DNA from: Methanimicrococcus sp.
Lineage (GTDB): Archaea; Halobacteriota; Methanosarcinia; Methanosarcinales; Methanosarcinaceae
Reading direction: 5' to 3'
DNA: 5,365 bases
Assembly: GCA_009776675.1 (NCBI GenBank)
Contig: WRNK01000103.1
Span: forward strand, 1 to 5,365
The notes under the pieces: generated by a model
What the model was told of the DNA's origin: nothing
Databases searched by the model: none
Seen by the model: the letters and a program-made list of their open reading frames with translations, nothing else
Made by a program: the position numbers and the translations under genes
Shown here: positions 1 through 5,044 of the stretch, one piece after another
Layout of the letters: each line of letters starts with the position of its first letter
How positions within the stretch are numbered: the first letter of the stretch is position 1

Positions 1-132
1 CTTATCCTCTTGCCCCTTATTTTCCTCTATGACTTTGCGATAGACTTCCAATGCCGCATCAGGACCATTTTGTTCATAGACACGCCTGATGTCGTATTTG
101 TTCATAATTTGTATGCCATCTAGTGGGTTCAT
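1..132 (-). CDS. Partial unknown protein, N-terminal 44 residues
   Basis: An open frame on the minus strand starts with ATG at 132-130 and continues without a stop to the left edge, giving 44 codons of the N-terminus. The protein begins MNPLDGIQIMNKYDIRRVYE and continues as a charged, probably helical segment rich in Glu, Lys and Gln. It has no signal peptide or membrane segment so far. A GGAGGA ribosome binding site lies 8 bases upstream, which supports this start. The gene lies 50 bases downstream of the TPR-like gene on the same strand, so the two probably share a transcript. I do not recognise the family. The alternating helix-like pattern (YDIRRVYEQNG followed by ALEVYRKVIEEN) could be a TPR-type helical hairpin, but that is only an impression. 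No function is assigned. Confidence 0.7.
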   Translation of the reverse strand, partial: MNPLDGIQIMNKYDIRRVYEQNGPDAALEVYRKVIEENKGQEDK

Positions 133-140
133 GGTATTAT

Positions 141-146
141 TCCTCC
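141..146 (-). promoter_or_regulatory. Ribosome binding site of the left-edge partial gene
   Basis: Read on the minus strand this is GGAGGA, ending 8 bases before the ATG at 132-130. It is a near-perfect Shine-Dalgarno match at normal spacing and is the main reason for calling the short left-edge frame a real gene. Confidence 0.7.
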
Positions 147-159
147 AATATTTGTCCGT

Positions 160-203
160 GTCAGCGATTTTCCGCCAATTTGTCAGCGGTTTTCCGCCAG
201 TTT
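160..203. repeat. Adjacent 22-base tandem repeat (two copies)
   Basis: Two directly abutting 22-base units, 160-181 and 182-203, match at 20 of 22 positions. On the minus strand the unit at 203-182 encodes the last six residues (KLAENR) and the stop of the TPR-like gene. The second unit, at 181-160, follows immediately, shifted by one base relative to the reading frame, and lies in the spacer. Read in its own register it also spells KLAENR-stop, because both differences are C/T changes that are synonymous (CTG/TTG and AAC/AAT). It therefore looks like a duplicated gene end. Confidence 0.85.
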
Positions 204-692
204 TTTCTTATACGCTTCAAAAACCGGTCCGATCAGCCCGGAAGAAAGTTGCTGTGCCTTTTCGTTCATTCCTTTTTGCAGATAAGAATCAATCAAAGCC
301 AAAAGGACGGTCTGCTCCGCAGTCTTTGGAAAGAGGGTACAAAAATCCGCATCCATAGGAGTGAGATAGATTTTGTTTTCGACTTGCGCCGCTGCAAGCT
401 TGAGATAGGGGTCGGTGTTTTCTGCAGCTTTTTGTAATCCGGGTGGTACGGCTCTTAACAGCTGGAGTGCCTGCTCAAAATAAGAAATCGCCGTTGACAA
501 ATCGTTGGCATGAAAATAACAAAGCCCCAAAGCAAACCGTGCCGACGGTTCTTTTTCTGCACCGGACTCTGACAAAATTAAAAATGTTTGGGCGCTTCGA
601 CCTTGCCGAAGATATGCAATTGCTGCCGCGATGCGCTCCGTGTCTTGTTTTCCTGCACCAAACGAAGCAGGTTGATTTGTAATAAAACTCAT
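183..692 (-). CDS. TPR-like helical protein of unknown function
   Basis: This complete minus-strand gene encodes 169 residues and ends at TGA 185-183. The clearest motif is a tetratricopeptide repeat at about residues 48-80 (ARFALGLCYFHANDLSTAIS, then YFEQALQLL), with the usual small and aromatic residues at the helix-packing positions. Residues 16-43 and 126-153 have similar helix-turn-helix spacing (for example LALIDSYLQKGMNEKAQQL), so the whole protein may be a small helical repeat fold that binds a partner protein. There is no signal peptide or membrane span, which suggests a cytoplasmic location. I chose ATG 692-690 (MSFITNQP) because AAGGAG sits 9 bases before it. Upstream in-frame starts at 716 and 713 lie beyond that site and would add only eight residues. 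It is divergent from the importer operon and 50 bases upstream of the partial gene. The partner and pathway cannot be told from sequence. Confidence 0.8.
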   Translation of the reverse strand: MSFITNQPASFGAGKQDTERIAAAIAYLRQGRSAQTFLILSESGAEKEPSARFALGLCYFHANDLSTAISYFEQALQLLRAVPPGLQKAAENTDPYLKLAAAQVENKIYLTPMDADFCTLFPKTAEQTVLLALIDSYLQKGMNEKAQQLSSGLIGPVFEAYKKKLAENR

Positions 693-701
693 GTGAATTT
701 T

Positions 702-707
702 CTCCTT
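702..707 (-). promoter_or_regulatory. Ribosome binding site that fixes the TPR gene start
   Basis: On the minus strand this reads AAGGAG, ending 9 bases before ATG 692-690. It lies inside the longer open frame that could begin at 716 or 713, so it argues for the shorter 169-residue product. Confidence 0.7.
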
Positions 708-723
708 TTGCATCAATTAAACG

Positions 724-752
724 ATTATGTCAATATAAGTTATTTACGTCAA
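724..752 (-). promoter_or_regulatory. Sigma70-like promoter of the TPR gene
   Basis: On the minus strand a TTGACG -35 element (752-747) and a CATAAT -10 element (729-724) are separated by exactly 17 bases. This would place the transcript start near 717 and give an mRNA leader of about 25 bases before ATG 692. Five of six bases match each bacterial consensus. If the host is an archaeon, the overlapping CTTATATTG (740-732) could serve as a TATA box instead. Both readings point to the same start region. Confidence 0.5.
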
Positions 753-821
753 CAAAAATGTCAAATAAATCAAAAAATTAGATGCTCTACAAAGCTGCTT
801 TTTGAAATTCTTTTGCACCGG

Positions 822-929
822 ATGAATGGGAGTAGCAAGCAAGAAGCGGAAGCAGATGGGCAACAACAAATAACAGCGGTGGCAATGGCAGTAATAGTAA
901 CAATGATGGGTAGGCTTGTTTTTAATTAA
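822..929 (+). pseudogene. Possible remnant of a membrane-anchored protein C-terminus
   Basis: A 35-codon plus-strand frame (ATG 822 to TAA 927-929) has a polar start (MNGSSKQEAEADGQQQ), then a hydrophobic run (ITAVAMAVIVTMMGRLVF), then the stop. The polar-linker, membrane-helix, short-tail order resembles the C-terminus of the binding protein encoded downstream, which also has an ITAV-type hydrophobic run near its end. The bases AATAACAGC followed by GGTG or TGTG are shared at that point. There is no ribosome binding site before 822. It may be the decayed 3' end of a related surface protein, a leaderless small membrane peptide, or chance. In another frame the same DNA reads as a Gly/Asn/Ser-rich tail. 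Confidence 0.22.
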
Positions 930-932
930 AAG

Positions 933-946
933 CTTATATATATAAG
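933..946. repeat. 14-base perfect AT palindrome
   Basis: CTTATATATATAAG is a perfect inverted repeat about 120 bases before the importer start. It contains TATA-like sequence on both strands, so it could be a bidirectional promoter element or a protein binding site. In AT-rich spacer DNA it may also be without function. Confidence 0.35.
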
Positions 947-996
947 TAATAAAATAGCTTCGTTTTTTCAACATATAGTAACACAAATCAATTAGT

Positions 997-1016
997 TGGT
1001 AATACCATTTATATAT
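997..1016 (+). promoter_or_regulatory. Putative operon promoter: TATA-like box with abutting operator-like repeat
   Basis: TTTATATAT at 1008-1016 resembles an archaeal TATA box. Transcription would begin about 25 bases downstream, near 1037, leaving a short leader before ATG 1065. Directly upstream and touching it is TGGTAATACCA (997-1007), a 5-1-5 inverted repeat covering the place where TFB recognition bases would lie. A metal-responsive repressor bound there would block the promoter, which fits an uptake operon, but no known regulator box is recognised. Confidence 0.4.
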
Positions 1017-1021
1017 CAAAA

Positions 1022-1043
1022 AGCACTAAAAACACAATGTGCT
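1022..1043. repeat. Short inverted repeat near the predicted transcript start
   Basis: AGCAC (1022-1026) and GTGCT (1039-1043) are exact complements separated by 12 bases, and the right arm overlaps a smaller CACA-A-TGTG repeat (1033-1041). It straddles the predicted transcript start of the importer operon. It could be a second operator half-site pair. The 5-base arms are short and chance is possible. Confidence 0.25.
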
Positions 1044-1064
1044 AAAAAATATGGGGCTTAAAAA

Positions 1065-2165
1065 ATGAGAATGAGAAAAAAAATGATTGGGACAATGTTA
1101 ATGTTTACATTTTTGGGGATGATTTTGATGTCTGCTCTCGGGGGATCGGCTGCTGCGGCGACCGAGTTTGAACGGATCGAAATAACAAACTCTGTCGGAA
1201 CAAAAGTGACATTTGACGAGCCGGCACAAAAAGCGGCATCGCTTGGAATATCATTTACGACCACATTGCTGGAACTTGGATGTGAGGACTGCATAATTAT
1301 GATTGACAGCTACTCCGCTCCCGAAAACAGCGGGATCGCCGAACTCGAATCAATTCCAAGCTATCCGATATACAATAACGGCCAGCAAATCGCACAAATC
1401 TTAGCAGACGGAGAAGGCGGCTTTGATAAAAATCGGGATGTTGTATTCGTTTACGGCTATCTTTACCATGAAAACGACATCAGATCCTTAGAACAGCTCG
1501 GATTGAAAGTCGTCACATTCTATCCCGAAACATATGAAGCCGGCATGGAAATGGTGACAGATATCGGTGCAATCATGGGACAGAACGAAAAAGCAGCTGA
1601 AATCACAGATTCTATGCAGTCGGCAGCAGATTATTATTCGGAAATGTTGGCAACAACTCGCATTTCCCCTGATTCAAAAACCAAAGCAATATATGCAAGC
1701 TACAGCGGAACAAACCTTCGGGTAGGCAACGCCAACTCATATTCTGTGATATTGATGAAAATGGCAGGCGGCATCAATTCAGCGGATGACCTCAATAAAA
1801 CAGGAGGCGCTTTGGTTGCTTATGAAACGGATAATACAATATTCATGCAGCTGGATTTTGACGTCATATTTCTGGATCCTTATTATGCCAAAACTCCAAG
1901 CGAATTCAGATCAGAAAACCACATAAGCGATGATGTAAAAATCTATAAGCTGGATGTGCTAATGAATCAATACGGTCCGACATCGCGAGACGGCATTGAA
2001 TTTATGGCAAAGGCGATGTATCCCGAAATATTTGGCTCTTTGGAGGAAGAGAAAAACGAAGGCGGCCATGATAATTATTGGGTATACATTGCAATAACAG
2101 CTGTGATTGTAATCGCTGCCGCAGCAGCATATCTGATATTCAAACAAAAAAATTCGGCCCCCTGA
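1065..2165 (+). CDS. Metal-chelate ABC transporter substrate-binding protein, membrane-anchored
   Basis: This 366-residue protein captures the substrate (iron-siderophore, haem, cobalamin or a similar chelate) outside the membrane for the permease and ATPase encoded next. Residues 1-32 form a Sec-type signal: basic MRMRKK, a Met/Leu-rich core, then a small-residue SAAAA cleavage region before TEFERI. There is no lipobox cysteine. Residues 33-325 resemble the helical-backbone class III binding-protein fold (BtuF/FhuD type): a first-strand region ending in AASLGISFTTTLLELG, a DVVFVYGYL segment (125-133) and a LGLKVVTFYPETYEAGMEMV segment (145-164). After an acidic linker (about 326-336), a hydrophobic helix (338-359, YIAITAVIVIAAAAAYLIF) and a short lysine-containing tail suggest a C-terminal anchor, common in archaeal binding proteins. 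Cysteines 73 and 76 form an unusual CxxC. ATG 1065 is the first start after the promoter. GGGG at 1053-1056 is a weak ribosome site. The ligand cannot be determined. Confidence 0.88.
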   Translation: MRMRKKMIGTMLMFTFLGMILMSALGGSAAAATEFERIEITNSVGTKVTFDEPAQKAASLGISFTTTLLELGCEDCIIMIDSYSAPENSGIAELESIPSYPIYNNGQQIAQILADGEGGFDKNRDVVFVYGYLYHENDIRSLEQLGLKVVTFYPETYEAGMEMVTDIGAIMGQNEKAAEITDSMQSAADYYSEMLATTRISPDSKTKAIYASYSGTNLRVGNANSYSVILMKMAGGINSADDLNKTGGALVAYETDNTIFMQLDFDVIFLDPYYAKTPSEFRSENHISDDVKIYKLDVLMNQYGPTSRDGIEFMAKAMYPEIFGSLEEEKNEGGHDNYWVYIAITAVIVIAAAAAYLIFKQKNSAP

Positions 2166-2169
2166 GGTG
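2164..2169 (+). promoter_or_regulatory. Ribosome binding site that decides the permease start
   Basis: GAGGTG here overlaps the stop codon of the binding-protein gene and precedes ATG 2173 by three bases (five from the GAGG core). The GTG at 2167-2169 is part of this site and is also a possible in-frame start, but it would have no ribosome site of its own. ATG 2173 is therefore preferred. Confidence 0.6.
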
Positions 2170-2172
2170 TTT

Positions 2173-3210
2173 ATGCCGGACATTTTTCGACATCCTGTAT
2201 CTCGGCGGATTAAATTATTGGCAACCGCCATCGCTTTAGTTGCCATACTGCTGTTATCGGTGATGCTGGATCTCACACAGGCATTCATACCGCTTTCTTT
2301 GAAAGAAGCATTTTTAGCAATTTTTGGAATCGGCAGCGAAGTAAATGTGGCAATCGTTTGGCAAATAAACGGCCCGAGAGTCGTTATGGGCTTTATGGTG
2401 GGCACCGGACTTGGAATTTCCGGTGCGGCGATGCAGGCAATTTTCAGAAACCCGATGGCGTCTCCATATATCCTTGGATTATCATCAGGTGCGGCGTTTG
2501 GCGCAGCCTTGGCAATGATGATACCGATTGCATTTATTCCCGCATTTTTGACAGTTCCTTTATCCGCATTCGTATTTTGTATGGCGACGATGTTTCTCGT
2601 CTATTTCATATCGCGTGTCGGCGGTCGGGTGCCTACGGAAACACTGCTTTTGTCGGGAATTGCAGTCGGCTCTTTGTTTAGTGCGTTGGTTTCATTGCTG
2701 ACATATCTTGCGGGAGAAAGGATGGCCGGAATTGTATTTTGGACAATGGGCAACCTTTCGCAAAACGGCTGGCAAAACACATTCATCGTCATACCATTGA
2801 TTCTTATGGGAAGCTTGATCATGGTAACTCGCGGAAGGGAACTCAATGCAATGATGCTTGGAGATGCACATGCAAAAGACCTCGGCGTAGACGTCAGAAA
2901 AGTCAGGCTTGAGATGCTGACATCAACATCGCTTGTCACTGCGGCAGCCGTGGCATTCGTCGGAATCATCGGATTTGTAGGGCTTGTGATACCGCACATC
3001 CTTCGAATCATCATCGGCCCAGATAACCGACCGCTGCTTCCCCTATCAATGCTTGGGGGCGCAGCATTTGTGATACTTTGCGACTTTTTGTCGCGATCGC
3101 TGTTTACAAATCTCGGCATATTGCCAATCGGGATACTGACATCACTGATCGGCGCCCCCTATTTCATATATCTTTTGCGCAAAAGAAAAAGCGAGATGGG
3201 GTGGAATTGA
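2173..3210 (+). CDS. FecCD-family ABC transporter permease
   Basis: This 345-residue integral membrane protein has the usual length for the BtuC/FhuB/FecCD family, whose members form a homodimeric channel with about ten helices per subunit. Family landmarks run in order. RNPMASPYILGLSSGAAFGA (92-111) matches the conserved RNPLAxPxxLGxxxGA block. The cytoplasmic LGDAHAKDLGVDVRKVR (229-245) is the coupling segment that contacts the ATPase. GFVGLVIPHILR (267-278) is the conserved late helix, and PIGILTSLIGAPYFIYLL (318-335) is the C-terminal signature. Hydrophobic spans fill the rest, starting at about residue 14. It begins seven bases after the binding-protein stop, and its TGA shares one base with the ATPase start (TGATG), so the three are transcribed and probably translated together. 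Known family members import cobalamin, ferric siderophores or haem; which one applies here is not visible. A GTG start at 2167 would add two residues. Confidence 0.95.
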   Translation: MPDIFRHPVSRRIKLLATAIALVAILLLSVMLDLTQAFIPLSLKEAFLAIFGIGSEVNVAIVWQINGPRVVMGFMVGTGLGISGAAMQAIFRNPMASPYILGLSSGAAFGAALAMMIPIAFIPAFLTVPLSAFVFCMATMFLVYFISRVGGRVPTETLLLSGIAVGSLFSALVSLLTYLAGERMAGIVFWTMGNLSQNGWQNTFIVIPLILMGSLIMVTRGRELNAMMLGDAHAKDLGVDVRKVRLEMLTSTSLVTAAAVAFVGIIGFVGLVIPHILRIIIGPDNRPLLPLSMLGGAAFVILCDFLSRSLFTNLGILPIGILTSLIGAPYFIYLLRKRKSEMGWN

Positions 3211-3998
3211 TGCTCAAGATTGAAGACCTTCATTTTTCATACAAAGAAAAACCGGTTTTGGACGGAATAAATCTTGAGATAATTCCCGGAGAAGTCATCG
3301 GAATAATCGGCCCAAACGGATGCGGAAAGACGACTCTTCTGAAACATCTCAACCGCAACCTGAATCCATTGGTTGGAAGAGTATTGCTTGATCAGACAGA
3401 CATCAAAAACATGACAAAATCAGACATTGCAAAACACATAGCAGTCGTTCCGCAATCAAACGAAATTCATTTTTCTTTCACAGTAAGAGAAATCGTTACA
3501 ATGGGAAGGATGCCCTTTTTAGAACGGTTTCGAGGCGAATCTTCGGACGATCTTAAAAAGGTTGAAGAGGCAATGCAAAAAACGAACATTATAGAATTTG
3601 CCGACAGATATATAAACACAATGAGCGGCGGCGAGAGGCAGCGGGTAATCATCGCAAGGGCACTTGCACAAACGCCTGACATCATACTTCTTGATGAGCC
3701 GACCCTGCATCTTGATATAAACAATCAGTTTGAAATCCTTGATCTGGTGAAAAAGCTATCGGATGAGGAAGGTCTGACGGTTGTCATCGTGTCCCACGAC
3801 CTGCCGATGGTTGTGAGGTATTGCGATCGCATTGTCATGCTCAAGGATCACAAAATATTTGCAATCGGCACACCCGAAGAAGTGCTCACGTCAGAAAACA
3901 TGGAAGCCATTTTCAATGTTGACGCCGTATTTGAAAAAGATGAAAAAACAGGGCAAAATACGATTCGCGTCTTTGGATCATCGTGTGTGAAGAAATGA
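3210..3998 (+). CDS. ABC transporter ATP-binding protein, FecE/BtuD-like
   Basis: This 262-residue ATPase powers import through the FecCD permease from the cytoplasmic face. All nucleotide-binding motifs are intact: Walker A GPNGCGKT (34-41), Q-loop Gln82 in VVPQ, signature MSGGE (138-142), Walker B IILLDEP (158-164), D-loop TLHLDI (165-170) and switch His196 in SHDL. The MGRMPFLERF segment (98-107) and the PTLHLDINNQ block are typical of the iron-chelate/cobalamin importer subfamily. The start is ATG 3210, which overlaps the permease stop (TGATG). The same frame extends upstream to 3078, but those 44 codons lie inside the permease gene and the N-terminus MLKIEDLHFSY is where family members normally begin. 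The C-terminus (about 235-262) is a short charged extension ending CVKK. The Fic gene follows after 10 bases. Confidence 0.96.
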   Translation: MLKIEDLHFSYKEKPVLDGINLEIIPGEVIGIIGPNGCGKTTLLKHLNRNLNPLVGRVLLDQTDIKNMTKSDIAKHIAVVPQSNEIHFSFTVREIVTMGRMPFLERFRGESSDDLKKVEEAMQKTNIIEFADRYINTMSGGERQRVIIARALAQTPDIILLDEPTLHLDINNQFEILDLVKKLSDEEGLTVVIVSHDLPMVVRYCDRIVMLKDHKIFAIGTPEEVLTSENMEAIFNVDAVFEKDEKTGQNTIRVFGSSCVKK

Positions 3999-4000
3999 GG
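3996..4000 (+). promoter_or_regulatory. Ribosome binding site of the Fic gene, overlapping the ATPase stop
   Basis: TGAGG comprises the ATPase stop codon plus two bases and lies 8 bases before ATG 4009. The placement favours re-initiation by ribosomes finishing the ATPase, so the Fic protein is probably made together with the transporter. Confidence 0.65.
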
Positions 4001-4008
4001 CTTGAAAC

Positions 4009-4752
4009 ATGGAAATCGGCGATAAAAAGTATTTTATGAAATACAATGACACCATCGGCCGCAGTCTTCGATCAAAAACGGCGGATTTTGTCGAAACATT
4101 TGACAAAATCGAAGATGAAGACGCCTTTAGAGAGCTTTCCTATTATTTGTGGGCGGTTGAAAAAAAAGAGCCTGATGTTGATGAAATTTATCGAAGCATG
4201 TGTACCTATCAAATTGCTTTTCAAAAAGAACTCAATGAAATCAATTTTCATGAGGCGATGCACTACTTGTCTGAAATTTTGACAGGTCCCAATAAAAAAA
4301 CACCTTGCGTTTCCTATCGCCGCGTTCCCGTCTCAATTTTCAATGAAAGAGGACGCCGCATTTATCGAGCGCCGGGTCCCGAATATTTAAACGCATTGAT
4401 GACAGCACTTTTCCAACAAATTCAATCGCTGATTCAAAAAGAGTTGTCGCTTTCTGAAATATTTTATCACGCGTCTTTAATTCATCTTCGAGTTTTTTGG
4501 ATTCACCCGTTTGTTAAAAACAACATTAAAGCCGCGATATTGATGGAAAAATGGTTTTTGGCAGAAAAACTCGGGAAAATATATTTGAAACTGCCGTCTG
4601 AAAAGTATTATTTTGAAAATCGTGCCGTTTATGACACAAACACGCTTCTCGGCTCAGCATACAACACAATTGATGACAGCAGATGCCTGCCTTTTTTATT
4701 AATGCTGCCGGAAGCATTGAAAATTAAAGATATTCAAACAAAAAAAGAATGA
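4009..4752 (+). CDS. Fic-domain protein with degenerate active-site motif
   Basis: This 247-residue soluble protein belongs to the Fic family, most members of which transfer AMP or another phosphate-containing group from a nucleotide to target-protein side chains. The N-terminal ~95 residues are helical and charged. VSYRRVPVSIFNERGRRIYRAPGP (101-124, written here only as landmarks YRRVPV and APGP) corresponds to the target-docking flap. SEIFYHASLIHLRVFWIHPF (149-168) leads into the active-site loop, and MEKWFLAEKLG (179-189) plus LPSEKYYFENR (195-205) match the helix pattern after the loop in Fic proteins. The canonical HPFx(D/E)GN(G/K)R is here HPFVKNNIK (166-174). The catalytic His, Pro, Phe and Asn172 remain, but the metal-binding acid is Lys170, both Gly positions are Asn171 and Ile173, and the phosphate-binding Arg is Lys174. 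No clear (S/T)xxxE(G/N) inhibitory helix is seen. Ordinary AMP transfer is doubtful. It is the last clear gene of the importer operon. Confidence 0.85.
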   Translation: MEIGDKKYFMKYNDTIGRSLRSKTADFVETFDKIEDEDAFRELSYYLWAVEKKEPDVDEIYRSMCTYQIAFQKELNEINFHEAMHYLSEILTGPNKKTPCVSYRRVPVSIFNERGRRIYRAPGPEYLNALMTALFQQIQSLIQKELSLSEIFYHASLIHLRVFWIHPFVKNNIKAAILMEKWFLAEKLGKIYLKLPSEKYYFENRAVYDTNTLLGSAYNTIDDSRCLPFLLMLPEALKIKDIQTKKE

Positions 4753-4985
4753 TCGAAATCTGTGCTGGGATTAAAAAAATATTTAAAACGAATGACTTGC
4801 GCAGGTTCTATAAAAAGATGTCAGATTTGTTTAAAAACGGCACTGCTTTATATTTTAAACTATTTTATGTACTGTTTTTTGACAGAGGCGGATTCTCGCC
4901 ATGTTATCTTCAAAAATATCATCAATTAATGTTTTCTGATACTTTATTCCACATATTTAATAAAATGATAATAACGTTAAAATAG
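4749..4985 (+). CDS. Doubtful 78-residue ORF overlapping the Fic stop
   Basis: This frame begins at an ATGA overlap with the Fic stop codon and ends at TAG 4983-4985. The product is rich in Lys, Phe and Tyr (for example TALYFKLFYVLFFDRGGFSP) and matches nothing I recognise. The overlap geometry would allow translational coupling. However, there is no clear ribosome binding site, and the composition is what AT-rich noncoding DNA gives by chance. It may be a small hypothetical protein, a gene remnant, or simply spacer. Confidence 0.22.
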   Translation: MIEICAGIKKIFKTNDLRRFYKKMSDLFKNGTALYFKLFYVLFFDRGGFSPCYLQKYHQLMFSDTLFHIFNKMIITLK

Positions 4986-5044
4986 GGGGTTTCATAATTA
5001 AATTTCATACTTCTGTTGGTTTTTTTGATTTGTTCGGAGATTAT
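4753..5044. other. AT-rich spacer between the Fic gene and the right-edge gene
   Basis: Apart from the doubtful small ORF, this region holds AT-rich sequence, including a TATA-like ATATTTAATAAAA at 4953-4965 that could drive the right-edge gene, and a purine block AGGGGG at 4984-4989 resembling a ribosome site with no standard start codon at the right distance. No terminator-like hairpin with a T-run is convincing. Confidence 0.4.
5036..5039 (+). promoter_or_regulatory. Ribosome binding site of the right-edge gene
   Basis: GGAG lies 5 bases before ATG 5045. It is the only standard start-plus-ribosome-site combination in this frame, but the frame stays open upstream to the TAA at 4961-4963. 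Confidence 0.5.

Larger units (their letters stand above)
753..1064. other. AT-rich divergent intergenic region
   Basis: This stretch between the divergent TPR gene promoter and the importer operon contains no convincing complete gene. It holds AT-rich runs at 753-815, a less AT-rich island at about 822-918 with a possible remnant ORF, a 14-base perfect palindrome at 933-946, an inverted repeat touching a TATA-like box at 997-1016, and a short stem-forming repeat at 1022-1043 before the operon start. Longer minus-strand frames here are low-complexity products rich in Tyr, Cys, Leu and His and have no ribosome binding site. Confidence 0.6.

Noticed and set aside
588..821. Plus-strand open frame running from inside the TPR gene into the spacer
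   Set aside because: It is antisense to the TPR gene and has no ribosome site; only its final part, 822-929, shows a pattern worth noting separately.
744..1019. 91-codon minus-strand frame in the divergent spacer
   Set aside because: The product is low-complexity Tyr/Cys/Leu/His, the start has no ribosome site, and the frame crosses the probable operon promoter.
1051..1067. Five-codon leader peptide starting ATG 1051 and ending at TGA overlapping ATG 1065
   Set aside because: It is so short that chance occurrence is likely, and it has no ribosome site of its own; the GGGG within it is more simply read as part of the binding-protein ribosome site.
1959..2405. 148-codon open frame on the minus strand
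   Set aside because: It is antisense to the end of the binding-protein gene and the start of the permease, both of which have strong family motifs; no ribosome site or recognisable domain.
2601..3119. 172-codon open frame on the minus strand
   Set aside because: It lies wholly opposite the conserved second half of the permease. The Ser/Thr/Pro/Arg-rich product is what the reverse complement of a hydrophobic coding region gives.
3078..3209. 44-codon upstream extension of the ATPase frame
   Set aside because: It sits inside the conserved permease C-terminus. The TGATG overlap and the normal family N-terminus put the ATPase start at 3210.
4887..4900. GGCG/CGCC mini-hairpin as a terminator
   Set aside because: It has a four-base stem with a six-base loop and no following T-run; too weak to call.
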